Positions 46,925 through 59,395 of a DNA stretch of 64,000 nt are shown piece by piece. The DNA is taken from contig NC_060028.1 in the NCBI RefSeq assembly GCF_021134715.1, positions 2,192,501 through 2,256,500 on the forward strand. Reading direction: 5' to 3'. A program made the position numbers and the translations under genes. Below the pieces are notes generated by a model, which ran no database searches, was not told the DNA's origin, and saw only the letters and a program-made list of their open reading frames with translations. This DNA comes from Daphnia pulex (Eukaryota > Arthropoda > Branchiopoda > Diplostraca > Daphniidae). How positions within the stretch are numbered: the stretch's first letter is position 1; the number at the start of each line of letters is the position of its first letter.

Positions 46925-47379
46925 CGAATTTTTTAATTCATTCCCTCTTTATACGGGAAGCACAATGTAACATACAATATGCAAAATTTAATCCACTTGG
47001 CAAACGATTGCCTTTACTTCAACGTCCCACTTGATGAAATTAGTAGTTTCAAATTTAAAACTAATAATGTCAGCAAACTCAAGCACTTGCTGAAAAACAC
47101 TAAAAACCTTTGGCCCAGCTTGTGCAGAGATTAAATGAAATAGATAATAATGTACTTATGGAACAGCTTGATCGACGGTTTCATAAAAGCCAGTTAGAAA
47201 ACCTAGTGAAATCCGTCAAACCAGATTCCAAATCTGATTCGTTTTGTTTGCTACGCAGCGGCAAATTAGTTAAAATAATGAAAGTGGAACGGGATAACTT
47301 TGTGGGAAGTCAATATCAGCCAGCCACAACACACATGGCCAGGAGAGTATTCTGTTTTACTACCGTTTTCCAAGGGTAG
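46925..47379 (+). pseudogene. Tnp2/CACTA-like transposase remnant (C-terminal part)
   Basis: The plus strand reads LYGKHNVTYNMQNLIHLAND, then CLYFNVPLDEISSFKFKTNN, and after a frameshift near 47100 AQLVQRLNEIDNN. This aligns with the matching part of the larger decayed transposase at 49.6-51.9 kb (YGDLAY..., IHNLIHLADDC, CFSFENHLGKLKNLV, LEQLVNR). Only the C-terminal third remains. Confidence 0.7.
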
Positions 47380-47390
47380 CAAATTGGGGA

Positions 47391-47498
47391 TAGCCAGTGT
47401 CGGGTAGCCGGTGTCGGGGTAGCCAGTGCCGGCCTTTTGGGTAGCCAGTGTCGGGTAGCCAGTGTCGGGGTAGCCAGTGTCGAAGGTAGCAGGTGTCG
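47391..47498 (+). repeat. Minisatellite, ~14-16 bp unit, seven copies
   Basis: Seven imperfect head-to-tail copies of TAGCCAGTGTCGGG (units of 12-22 bp) right after the transposase remnant. GC content is well above the surroundings. No coding role seen. Confidence 0.85.
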
Positions 47499-47505
47499 TT
47501 TTCGC

Positions 47506-48605
47506 AAAGTTATTTCCACTTCTATGGCTAAATTTCTTTGATAATCAACCTACTTATTTGACACTAAATAATCTTTACGTCTGTCGTATTTCATCGCAAT
47601 TTAAAAAGTGAACAGCAATGAATGATAATTCACAATAAACGTGTCAGCAGATTTAACATATTGTAAAATAAACATTCCTGGAACCCATTTCTCTACTTTT
47701 GTTTTTCCTTCATATTTAGTAAATTAAGAAAACGCTAAGTGTATTTTACACCCTTGTGCTTTGTTGCTTGTTCATTCCGAAAAATTTTAACACCATCACA
47801 TTCGTATGATGACATTGATACCTCAGTGAAATGGGTAAAGGAAATAGCAAATTTCAATGGGATTGCAAAAGGCAAAATTTCTTTGCAGGTGTAAAAGCTT
47901 GTAATGGATAGATCAGTCATTATAATTAACACAACTAATGCTGGGAAAAGTTTTATTGGCAATAGCATTGTCGAATGAAATAGATTTTATTGTAGGCCAA
48001 CATTATGGATTTTGATGAAAAAACATCATTTCCATCCAATGTTGCACCGGGAAAACGGTAATAATTATTAATGAACCAAATATTTGTGATCGTATAATTG
48101 AATTTAATAAAAAATATCATGGAGGGACAGGATGTAGAAATTAACGTAAAAAATCGAAGAGGTGTAACTTTGCCTTGTAGCTTACAACACTGGTTTTTCT
48201 GTTCGAATAAAGCATTGTATCACTACTGCCCACAAGAAGGAACTGAAATTCTTAATATATGTTATTTCTACACTTTTAAAACATTTGAAGATTTTTGATT
48301 CACTGTAAGAAAAAGTTATTTCCACTTCTTTGGCTAAAGTTCTTTGATAACCAACCAACTTACTTGACACTACAATCTTTACGTCTTTCGTATTTCATCA
48401 CAATTTAAAAAGTGAACAGCTAACAATGAATGATAATTCATACATAAACGTGTCAGCAGATTTAACATATTGGAAAATGAACCTTCCTGGAACCCATTTC
48501 TCTATTTTTGTTTGTCATTCATATTTAGTAAATTCAGAAAACGCTAAGTGTCTTTTACATCCTCTTGCTTTTTCGCTTGTTCATTCCGCCAATTTTTAAC
48601 ATCAT
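47506..48605 (+). repeat. Diverged ~290 bp direct repeat pair
   Basis: About 47506-47795 and 48312-48605 are homologous (AAAGTTATTTCCACTTCT..., AAACGTGTCAGCAGATTTAA..., GGAACCCATTTCTCTA...), about 85-90% alike by eye. The rest of 47.5-49.6 kb shows no gene; short reading frames here lack protein character. Confidence 0.7.
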
Positions 48606-49592
48606 CATATGTATCTATGGCGGCACATTTCCCCTGCAATCTTAACGATTTTTTCTTATTTACTTGAGCAAAAGTATTATCTAACATGTGCAAAGAAATT
48701 AATGGACTATGTTTTGCGTATTTTATATTAGTACTTTCAGAAAAATATGGGTCTTGCATTACTTTTTTATATTATCTTTAAAAATTTCCCTTGAATCCTT
48801 GATACAGACAATATATAAAAGGGCATTTGTCCATTGACTCGCTACCTACATTCATAGTAAATATTCCGTTAATAAGGGGAATGATTTTTTGATTTTCAAT
48901 ATAACTTGGGCCAGTCCATCATCAATCTCCAGCATTACCTTTTCTCAATTATAGCAATCATCGAGATAAATCCTTTTTTTATGTCGTTCATTCATCATCT
49001 TTTTCGAGGGAAACTGGTCTAATAAATAAAATTATGATATTGACATGGTATCTAACATTGTCGTTGGATCCCAATCTTTGCTATTTTCATGACAACAAAA
49101 TTTATGTCTATCAGTCAACATGTCCATCTGCTGTTTTACATTTCTAAGATATCTACCAGATACCATTAAGATATATCACATTACATATCAATGAGATACA
49201 TGCGATTTCTATCTTGGAGATATTTTGTGGATATCTTGGATTTACATCTCATCTGTTTGTAAAGTCGCAGGCTTATTATTTATTGAATTTGATAATACAA
49301 AATATTTAGCTTAAAAAATTTCATCTGAAATAAATTAGAAACTAAAGAAATAATCATAAATGTTGGTTGTTTAAATTTTTTTTTATTTAAATTGATAAGT
49401 GAACAAAGCAATTTATGAAAAAGATATTATTGTGCATATTTTCGTTGATGTTCTTTTCCAGGATTTTCCATCATCAGTTTCACCACGGCGGATTGATGTT
49501 GCCTATAACCCTATATCAATAAAAGAGAATTAATGTATTGAAATGTGAACAAAAAATATAAAATTCTTTACCTCGAAGGATTTTCAATAACT
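48606..49592. other. AT-rich stretch without a recognised gene
   Basis: About 1 kb 3' of the Tnp2-like transposase. It contains clustered ATCTTGTGGATATCTT-like motifs near 49220-49250 that recur at 54570-54590 in inverted form. Nothing coding was recognised. Confidence 0.45.
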
Positions 49593-51860
49593 TTAACCTA
49601 AACCGAAGTTGATTAATGATACAATACCGAAACTTTCAATGGAAGAATTATCATGAATCACGGGAATTTTCATGGCCTTAAATAACACATAATTCAAAGG
49701 CCAAATTTCAAGGACATTAGAGAGAGTGTTTACAACTTCAACGCCGAGCGCTGTAGAATGAAGTCCATTGAAGTCAGATAACTCCTCGCCAATTAGAAAT
49801 CGTTTGCCAATTAAAAGAACTTGACTATTCATTTTTTGTACGATATTATCAATTAAAACCGTGACACCGCCTTGAATGATAACACAATTATTTGGACTCT
49901 TGCAGCTTAATTTAAGACCCCGATATAGTACTTTTTCGAACTGCATCCCAGTCATACCCCGAATCATTGGGCCAGTGTAGTGTTCACAAATTAGTTTAGT
50001 ATCGCCGGCTTCTCTGTTATTTGTTTCACAAAACACAGGTGGGTTGCACTCAAACTCAGTTACGCGATTCACAAGTTGTTCAAGAGGCAACGCACTGCTG
50101 CGAACCAAGTTTTTCAGTTTACCCAGATGATTCTCAAACGAGAAGCAACTAAAAGTTTCCATTGCACCTAACCTTCTACAGTCGTCGGCCAAATGAATCA
50201 GATTGTGAATGTTGTAGGTAATAAAACTTGTAAGCTAAATCTCCGTAAATGTCAGGAGATTGCTCAACAAAAAGAATTAAAAGTTGATTCGCTTATTCAA
50301 TATTAGCTTCATCTTTAACCTTTTCATTACATGACAAAATTCTAATGGCAATGTGGAGAAGCATGAAATGTTGATACACTTGGTCTGGTAGTCTGTGCTT
50401 TAATATTACAGGTAAAACATAAAGCAGCATCAACCTACATTCAGTTGCTTTTAAACGAGAAACATCATCCAAAGACCTTGTTTGACGGTTGAATTCAACT
50501 GGAATTAATTTCGCAATATCATCTAAAATCTGGGAAATTTCAGTAATCATCTGCTTTGAAATTTTTACTTTCATGCTTCTTCTCTGATTGCACCATTTGT
50601 GAAGTATTTTACGCACTGCACCCAAATATACTAGATGCATTGGGTCGACGGGAAAAGCATCCACCATATTAATGGGCAAATTTTGTAGAACAGATATTCT
50701 CGTGTGATGCGTTTGCTGATCACGATCGCGGAAAGATTCGTCCGTTCTGATAAATGCATCAGTTTGGGGCAAGGTAACCCTCCCATTTGTGTTACGCACG
50801 TACTCCCCTTCTGTTTCGCATTTCATACAGCCAAAATATCCACCACAAGTTTTTACGCATTTAATGAAACTGAGCGCTGGCGCATCACAGCAAAAGGCTT
50901 CTATTTCAATTTTAACTAAACTCCCATTGTACTGAAAACCCCCCTCTATTAATTCAGAAATTTCAGGAAAAAAATGATGTAAGTAATCATTAGCGTTCTC
51001 AGGTTTTGATTTCCCATGATAAAACCCCATGGGGAATACACACATGCACCTGCCAGTTTCAACCGACCAAGAATAGGCCAAAACTGGCTGTTAGTACTCT
51101 TACTGGACGGCAGTCCATCAATACCGACATACATCTTTAGTACTACTTCTGGAGATTCAAAATGTACATCAATACTTGCAAGAGAAGATTTTATGACATC
51201 CAATACATTGAAAGCATAATAACGGCCAGGGTTTACTTCGATTGTATTTACTTTTCGTTTCGTTTTTAAAAGTGTTTTATAAGACTTTGAAAGAAATGAA
51301 AAATCTTTCTCAGTTCTTAAAACTGCCAACAATTTGTCAACACTACTCCTGGGGACATTTGTTTCGACGACCCAATGTGAAAGACGACTCCTAAATAGTT
51401 CTTGACGCTCCTTATTCTCCCATAAATTATCATTCCCTTCGAAATAATCCCAATAAAAGGGATCTTTTTCTTGGTCGTCGTCGCTCACTGATTCGACGTC
51501 AAAATCAGTTGCATCGCAGTAAGAACCTTCATAATCAAAGTCAAATGCATCGGATGTATCACTTAAATCAGAATCGTCAATACTTTCTTCGTCAGTAGAA
51601 GTTCTGGCACCAAGTTCAAGTGACAGACTTTCGTCGGAATCCTCGCAATCACTGTCTAGAACATCATAATCTACTATTTCGGCATCACTATTGTCTAGTA
51701 CATTAATACCAGATGCCTGGTCAACATTATGACGTTTGATATCCGGAGGATTGTCAGTAACTTCGTTAGAATTCTCATTCGTTTGTTCAGTGATAGCTAA
51801 TCTAATTCTTCGTGCTGTTTGTCGCTTACCAACAAATACTTTCAGTTTACGCTTAATCAT
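49593..51860 (-). pseudogene. Decayed Tnp2/CACTA-like transposase
   Basis: From ATG 51860: a basic start, an acidic linker (DDSDLSDTSDAF...), then a conserved core: SHWVVETNVPRSSVDKLLAV, VGIDGLPSSKSTNSQFWPIL, MGFYHGKSKPENANDYL, FCCDAPALSFIKCVKTCGGY, FGCMKCETEG (CxxC), RTDESFRDRDQQTHH and FPVDPMHLVYLGAVRK. The C-terminus is YNIHNLIHLADDC, FENHLGKLK. I know this architecture from invertebrate proteins derived from plant-En/Spm-type (Tnp2) transposons; exact superfamily naming needs a search. The frame is broken by a one-base loss at about 51065 (between ILGRLK and GRCMC), a TAA at about 50300 and a second frameshift near 50225. It is therefore a dead or dying copy, but most of the protein is readable. 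A truncated relative lies at 46.9-47.4 kb. Confidence 0.75.
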
Positions 51861-52811
51861 CTTAAAAACAAAGCATCATCAGCAAGCAAAAATGACTAAC
51901 CAGAAAGGCTTACTTGGCGCTTATCACTGCAATCGTTATCTTGGAGATAGTTAGTTGGGAAACTTATTGCTCGTTGCTGTTGGGGTGATACCGAATGTGA
52001 GGTACCTGCAACCTGAAACAAAAACAAATTTGCTTTACACTGACGTTACAAATATTTTAGATCGATATAATACCTTCAATATAATGCAACTAATTCACTG
52101 TTGGAAAAGGATGACTGCACGTTAATTAAATAACAGCTGATGATTTATTTCTGATCCCTAGAGAAAACACACGACAGTGAATTATTACAATGAAATTGTA
52201 AAAATTGTACATCAAAGTGATACATTCAATATTATGCATATGCTTCACAGTTGAACAACGGGATGACTACACATTACTTCATGTGGTGGTGATACGTTTG
52301 CAATACCTATAAAGATAACATGGAGTACTTAGTTGTAGACACTCTAAAATGTAATGTTGGTGTATTACCCAGGTCTTGAAAATAGTGTGGATGAATATAG
52401 AAGGTTGTTGAAGTTATAAACTTTTACCTGTACATAATGAATTCACCTTTGTTACAATACAATGACATATCTGAACTATTTCATAATGTTGTAAAATACC
52501 TTTTACATCACAAACTCGGAATCTTATAGACGAGGAACTGTATCCTGACAACTGATAACTGAAATGAAGTAAATTAGTAAAACCGATCGATGGATGTTTG
52601 AGCAACTAGTTACTTTTTGAACAAAGAAAACCTCGCTAACTTGCGTCAACTATACACGTCTCCATCTTAGAAATCGATCCTTTGTCTTGTAGTTGCCAAT
52701 TTCAACACTTAATAATTTTTAAAATTTTTAAATAATAATAATAATTTTACAAAAAAATTCATTTTTAATTGCAAGTTAGATAGTTAAATTGATTTATTGA
52801 CAATTGGTCGG
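51861..52811. other. Intergenic stretch between the transposase and DUF4806-like gene
   Basis: About 950 bp, AT-rich, with no recognised gene. It may hold the 5' end of the divergent DUF4806-like gene, whose first exon I could not fix. Confidence 0.4.
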
Positions 52812-54140
52812 TTCAATTCTTCGGCGTCGGCGTTGGCTTCGTCGTCTACTGTGGATTTAGTATTTCAGCCAGGTATAATGACAAGACTTCATATTTTAAG
52901 ACATTAATTGTTACATGATTGCGTTTATTATTAGGGCACACTAGCAGTGGGTTACGTCCAGAAGCATCAACGTCTCAAATGGAATTATACACTAAGAAAA
53001 CTTTTCAGCCAGGTACTGGTAACACTTAGATACCTCTATTAAATATATTTTAACATGTTCTTGCGTTATTTAGACCCTTCGTTTCATCCAAGTGGCCATG
53101 AAGATTCATATGGAATAGAACAATCTGGTAATTGCATCAGTTAAATGGGATTTTTTTAACTACTTCTTCATAACTGTTAACTATTTTCTGTGTTTTGTAC
53201 AATTTCAGAAACTTCCCATCCAGTCACACATTACAATACCGTGCATTACAACTGGGGAGCGCAGCCGCTACCATATTGGCATTACAATCCGCAGCTATGT
53301 AATTTACTTACAATGATTCAATTGCAAACGTTTACTCTTCAGTTTCAAAAATTTTTTATTTCAGATTCTGAAGGAAATCCTCCGCCAATTTATCCTACAC
53401 CGGCTCAGTCTCCTGTCCCGCTGCCAATGAAACCCAACAAAGAAAAGTACATGACTGCCTTGGCAAAAATCAATGACAAGTTGGATGTTTTGCAGAAATC
53501 TATGAAGCCAGTAGATGAAGACGACGGAGGCGTTGAAATACATGATGGCATCGCTTCTCTTCCTCTCAAGAGTATTGAGGAATTGGAAGACTACGAAAAA
53601 TTACTAAAAAATGATGGAAACCTAAGGAAACTGGTAGGATCATTTAAATATTTTTTTTTTCATTTGAGTCTAAAAAATCTTGACATGTACATCGAAATAG
53701 CTATCAAGAAAAATTCGCCTTTTGGGAAAGAGGAATACGAAGAATTCTGAAGCCGACTACGTTCAACGGGCATGGAGGACTGTTTTTGCGGATTCCCTTT
53801 CAAAGGATATCAACTGGCTGGGAAGAAGAGACAAAAGGGTAAACAATGGAAATGGAAAAAAGGACTGCTCAATTGTCGTATCACGCAAGTTGTTAAAGGT
53901 GAGTAAACCTGAGATTGTTGTGGACCATGTGCCAATTTATTTAATTATTTGAATATTCCTATGTAATTAAATATTTGAATATTCCTTTTGAATTAAATAG
54001 AGGGAATCCTCTCCCACAAAGGATTTGTTGATATGGAAGAAGAGAGTTTCATCAAAGAAACTAAATGCGCTCTTAAAAATGCCAAAGCGCGTTTCCTTGC
54101 AGATCTCATGCGTGTTCCGGAGGAAGAAGGCAACAATTAA
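52812..54140 (+). CDS. DUF4806-like domain protein, probably degenerate
   Basis: Exons by splice consensus: up to 52872, 52935-53012, 53074-53127, 53209-53298, 53365-53633, about 53720-53898 and 54001-54140. The first exons give Ser/His/Pro-rich low-complexity sequence (STVDLVFQPG, HTSSGLRPEAST, WGAQPLPYWHYNP). Exon 5 holds a coiled-coil-like segment (NDKLDVLQKSMKP) and the start of a DUF4806-type domain (IASLPLKSIEELEDYEKLL). The next gives YVQRAWRTVFADSLSKDINW followed by LGRRDKRV, and the last exon ESFIKETKCALKNAKARF. DUF4806 proteins are common in arthropods and cnidarians and often look transposon-linked; the role is unknown. The last junction is one base out of phase and the start of exon 6 is unclear, so the gene may be decaying. 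Confidence 0.55.
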
Positions 54141-57100
54141 AACTGAGGTAATTTCTGTAGTGTACTACATTTAGTTTTGTATTTGTCTATATCATATGTT
54201 TCTTTTAAGATTCTCTACTTTGATCCCTTGAACAAGTTATCCTTATTTCTCGCTATGAACAACCGTATTTAGGAAACTACCGATGACGTAGGCCTCCACA
54301 CTGAAATGCAAATCAAGAAATAATTTAAAACATTGAAATGTTAAAATTTTGTGTCGTAAATGTATGCTACTATGGCTACAAAACAAGAAATAAAGTTTGT
54401 TTCTGAAAATTGTTTATATTTTTACTTTTGGCCATTTATTTGTAGTAAAAATCGTACCGTAATAGTTATCTAGGATGTGCTGTATCGAAATATGACATTT
54501 GGCCACTGGATAGCTTGTACAAAGATATTAATAGTTATCTTTGCAGTAGATGTAAATATATCTAGAAGATATCCACAAGATATCTTGTTCTACTTGGACA
54601 GGAATATCCATGAGAAGAAACTGGAGATATTTTTAGTTCATCATGATGATATTGTTTTACCCGTAGAGAAAATACTTTAGCATTGGAGCAATTTGTGCCC
54701 AATTTGAATAATGTGCTTTAAAATATTCAAAAAACCTATACAAGATTCCTTCGGTAATGTCCTTCGGGAATTTTTTTAAACGTTAAAGAGACAGAAAATC
54801 AAGGTTAAATAGTAGAAAGTAAATAGTATACATACTATTATGTTTGGAAAATTCTGTTTCCCTTTATTCTCTTAAATGATTTGATTCTTGTTAACTAATT
54901 GAAAAAATACAAAGTAAAAATAAAAATAAAGACGAAATCGAAATCGAACATAAAAACCAAATCAAATCAAATAATTAATACTCTCCACTCCCATAGCAGA
55001 AAACTTGTCTTGCTAGGGAAGATCCAACCTTTTTTTTTTTCTTTTTGTTTACACTTCTGAGCATGCACTGACAGTTGGAAGGTTATGCAAAAAAAGCGAA
55101 TCCACTAACTAGGATTCGGCAACCAGCTAGGTAACAAAAACGCAAATTAAATTTCTAAAACAGTAATAAAAACAAATGAAAACCCCTTTACGAAATGTAT
55201 CAAATTTTGACAGAATTATGTAGGCTACAAAATTTGGTGACGATTGGTCATTCAGGGAAGAAACGTATAAAGGATTACAAAATGGACATTAAACCCTCTG
55301 AATTTCACTACTAGCTACTACTACCCTACCCCCTATACCCACACCCTAAATTGTTAAGGACCTTCGTATATAAATATACCTCAAGGATAAATCTTCCTTC
55401 TCGTATTGAAATGTTTTTTCTCGATTTTATTCAACAATCCTTTTTTTTATCTTCGTAGAAACATCTTATATTAGTACAAACAATAATTTTAGTGCTTCCT
55501 TTAAGCGGAATTCTGCAGGTCTTTTTTCCCCTTTCATTATAAAAAATAGAGCTATTGTTTGCAGTACTAAATCAACGTAATTGCCATCTGTATCTTTTAT
55601 TCCCCACGATCATTTAGATACACTGAATTCCATATGTAAAAAGGTTTCAATTAGTTTTTTGTGTCCATGGTGCTTCTGAGAAAATCTTTCGGACAGATCT
55701 TTGCCGGATCTTGGATTACGAGGTGATTCTACAACCATCCAAGATCGAATTATGAAGATAAACGTGTTGAATGAAAAGGGATATCAAGTACTCTCTATGT
55801 GTGGTTTTTTGGGTTGGGCTTCTTTTACTCTTATAACATCTAGAGATATACTAATTGCAATTATCAAATGTAGAGCTCTTAACATCTATTTAGATAATAG
55901 CATCTATAGAATAAATCTCCTGGCAACCCTTCCGGGAGAATCCGAGAGGATATAATGGCCTCGAACGAGGTCATGGCCGATAGGAGAAAGAAAGGGGAGA
56001 AAACTGCATACAAAATAGAACTTTTTATTATCATTTGTCTTGTCCAGATTCATATATAAAAGAGAGATGTTACCTCTTTTTAAATTTATATCTATTTATA
56101 TATTAATCTATTTACCTTTAATACAACCCATGACTCTGGTCTTTACGAATTATTTTTAAAAAGTTTCGTCTACAACGCAATACTGACAGGGCTCGGGAAC
56201 AAAATTGAACAGCGAAACGGACATCTAGAATATCCGTAAACCGATTATATTAGGTAGGAGATTCGGTTTCTGGTGTCAAAAAACAAGACAATTTTAACTT
56301 GTGGTGTTGATTTAGTGATTTGGTATATATTACTAAGTGTAATAAACTGAAACTTTACAGAGCCACAAAGCGTTAAAGATTAGATTAACTGCATTTTAGC
56401 TGGAGGAAAAAGTGAGAAACCTTTAAAAAAAACCTGTCGAGAATTGTTATAGCCATTTTTATATGCAGAGTAAGTCCTGGGGCAAAAGAAGCCTATTCAC
56501 CAGTTGTTGATTAATGATAAATGAAAAAAAATTTATCGCATGTCCTTTTTTGAAATACAATTATGGTATAGTACATAGTTATCTACTCACTACTTCCTTT
56601 TTTATTTAAGTGGTAATAAATAAATGAACAAATTATCATGGACAATTTAAATTATGCACAAATTTTTAGATAACAGAAGTTATTTTATAACTCTGTATAC
56701 TTCATAGTATCGATGAAATGGAACTATAAGGCAAACGAGATTCAGGCCAGCACCATTCAGGCCCCTTTTCCAAATCAAATCAAAATCAAATTTCCAGCGG
56801 CATTCAGACCAGTGGCCTGAAATTCCTTGGCCACTGACCTGAATAAGAAAATCCTTTCAGGCCAGTGGCGCTAGGCACGTACGTCCGATTTCAAAGTCTT
56901 TACCCTGTTTTTGCAAGTGTTCTAGCTATGTTTGGTAGTTGGGCGGGTTACTTGTTTGGGTTTCTTCCTCCTCAAGACCTTTCTTTGTCCCTTAGATATC
57001 CACCGCTTTTCTATCTGTGCTTACTTCTACACAGATTTGACCTTGGAAACTATGTTGCCATGAAAGCGTAAAAAGAAAAAGAAACGTTGTCAGCAGCTTC

Positions 57101-57599
57101 AAAATTCGACAACAAAGACCAGACTGCTACCTGTCTTTGTTTGAGACTGTTTTAATTTTTAAATTCAATGGGCAACTTCTCACGGCTACTGTTTTGAATA
57201 TAATAAGAAACTTTGTACCGTCATTTATAATTGAAATTTGTACTCCCAGAATCATCTTTTTATTTTAAAAAATCTTTTCCGTCTTCAAACCATCATCATA
57301 ATTTGGAAGATACCGATGGGGGAAAAGAGATGTGGGCTTGTAATAGGTATAGTTTAAAGTTTCGATGTTTTGGATAAACACTAAACTTAACTTTTTTGTT
57401 TAAACTCCATTTACACGTTACCAAACGACGATGTCCTGGAAGAACGATGCATTCTTTGTCTTAACCAGAGTACATAAATTAATTTAGACAATTTATTCAG
57501 AATATGCTCTTAGTTCTATATTGTTTTTAAGGGAATAATTTGCCAAAGAAAGCTTATCCATCCTCAATGGAGGAAACAAAAGTATTGTAACATGAGAGA
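54141..57599. other. 3.4 kb intergenic AT-rich stretch
   Basis: No gene recognised. A cluster of direct and inverted copies of TTCAGGCCAGTGGC lies at 56740-56870. A frame near 55701-55955 is open but resembles no family I know. The rest is low-complexity AT-rich sequence. Confidence 0.45.
56740..56870. repeat. Cluster of TTCAGGCCAGTGGC direct and inverted motifs
   Basis: Four to six imperfect copies of the CAGGCCAGTGGC motif occur in both orientations within 130 bp (near 56751, 56758, 56802, 56828 inverted and 56858). This could be a degenerate foldback element. Confidence 0.5.
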
Positions 57600-59395
57600 T
57601 GGAGATTTATTTTCATTCGCATCGAGGTGATGAAAAAGATGGAGATATGATGGGGAGATGAGGAGATGATGAGGATGACGAGTATAAAGAGGAAATAGTC
57701 AAAGGTGAGACAGCCAAGGAGGATGAGACAGCCGAGAAGAAAGAGAGATACAGAGATACAGCTGAGGAGAAATAAGCAGTGAAGGAAGAAGAATTGGCGG
57801 TACCGGGCCCTAGCAAATTAGCAAAAAGGAAAATAAAAGGAAGATAGAAAGGAAGATTAGCAATTCAAAGAAAAAAACAAGTTGAACAAACTGCTTGCCT
57901 CAAACTGTTAGAAAACTAGGTCTAGCGTCACCGAAAAAGAAGTTGTAAATCTTGCGAAAATCTCGTGGCTGATTACTGCAATTCAATACAAAACTGCATT
58001 TATAATGTTAAAACGAATGGAAACTAGCATCTATCATTTCACAATTGCAGATGACAGCGAGTACACTCACTTCCAAAAATAACTATACAGACCAAAGCGC
58101 AAAACGAGCCACTTATTCAGGTTAATTTTTTTTTTAATTTACTCATAGTAAATTCTCTCAAAGGCCATTCTGGATAAATTACAACGTTTTATAATGTGTC
58201 GAATATCTTTAACTTGGATGAAACGGGTCTTTTTTCCGTGCATTGCAAACATGAACATCTGTTTGCAGAGAGGAAGGACAGAGAAAAACTGTCAGAGGAA
58301 CTAAGGCTCTACGGGTGAAAGACAGGCTCTCTTTAGTTCTTTTCGTAAATGCTACTGGGACATGCAAAATAGACCCGCTACTGGTTGGCAGTGCACCCCC
58401 ATCGTTTTCGTGATCAACAGTCCCCAGTTCCTTGCGTAAACCAAAAAAACGCTTGGGTCGATCGCGATATTTATAGAGGCTGGTGGAACAACATTTTTTG
58501 CATGCAATCCGGAAACATATTAATGGCTCTGGCCATGATCCTTCTTGTGTTGACCCGACTGGTCATCAGGTCGAAATTATATTTTCCCAACCCAATTGCA
58601 CCTCCGTCTTTCAACCTTTTGATCAAGGGATCATTACAACCCTGAAAACTCTTTACAAGCGAGAGATGTTGAGCTCTTTTTTGGCTGCGTATGAAAAATT
58701 TGAAGAGCTAAAGGAGCTCGCAAAAAAGGTTTGGTCTTCAGTCTCAATAATCTTTTAAAAATTTCGGTTTAAGATATGTTTTTTAAATATCATTTAGGCA
58801 AAACAAGGAAGGAAGGGTCTTCAGTTTAGCCACTCTGCCAATGTTTTAGATGCTGGGCACATTATAAAGAAATGTTGGGACTCTTTAGATGAAAAAACAA
58901 TGCATGTTTCATTCACGCTCGTTGCCTTACCCACCTTCGCAGTGAAATAAGCGTGGATGGTCGTGAATATCGTACCCAAGTCGAGCGTAAAGTAGTTCGT
59001 GATATATGCACTATGTTTTCCGATTTCTCAATAGACCCAAATAATTTGGAAAAACTTGAGTCACTTATTGACCTTTCAGAATTAACGGAGGCTATTCATA
59101 AAGAAGGGGTTTTAAATGGGAAAGAGATGGTGAGAAGATGGTTACATCTAGAGTCAGACCCCTAAGTACTAGCCGCTCAAGAAGAGAAAATTTTCAACGA
59201 AGTCAATGAGACTTTCGATTTGTCAACTTTGACTGAACAAGAAGCTATTTCCATGATTTTGGAGGCTGACATTCCGCCTTCCTCCCCTACAAACCCAGAA
59301 ATCTTTACTCTATCAGAAGATACTATTAAGAACATGTTATTTAAGTATTCAAATGCTGCTATTGAATCTAAATGATCCAGTATTATTAACTTTAT
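57600..59395 (+). pseudogene. Decayed Tigger/Jerky-type (pogo) transposase with K/E-rich module
   Basis: The 5' part (57600-57990) is a broken copy of the K/E-rich exon at 45.1-45.6 kb (ELAVPGPSKLAKRK, VTEKEVVNLAK). From ~58195 the DDE domain of Tigger/Jerky-like elements is readable across several frames: IFNLDETGLFSVHC (first catalytic Asp), QKNAWVDRDIYRGWW, SQPNCTSVFQPFDQGIITTL and LKTLYKREML. After a small intron-like gap come LDAGHIIKKCWDSL and an acidic C-terminus to ~59395 (NLEKLESLIDLSELTEA). At least three frameshifts and several stops (e.g. after LRLYG near 58309) make it inactive. Pogo-class transposases cut and paste DNA at TA sites. Confidence 0.75.

Noticed and set aside
47391-47498. 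CRISPR-like array
   Set aside because: Unit is only ~15 bp with no spacers of constant length; it is a minisatellite in eukaryotic DNA.
54477-54680. 67-codon plus-strand frame
   Set aside because: AT-rich, no family likeness, no splice context; expected by chance.
55701-55955. 84-codon plus-strand frame
   Set aside because: No ATG at the start, hydrophobic AT-driven composition, no recognisable motif.
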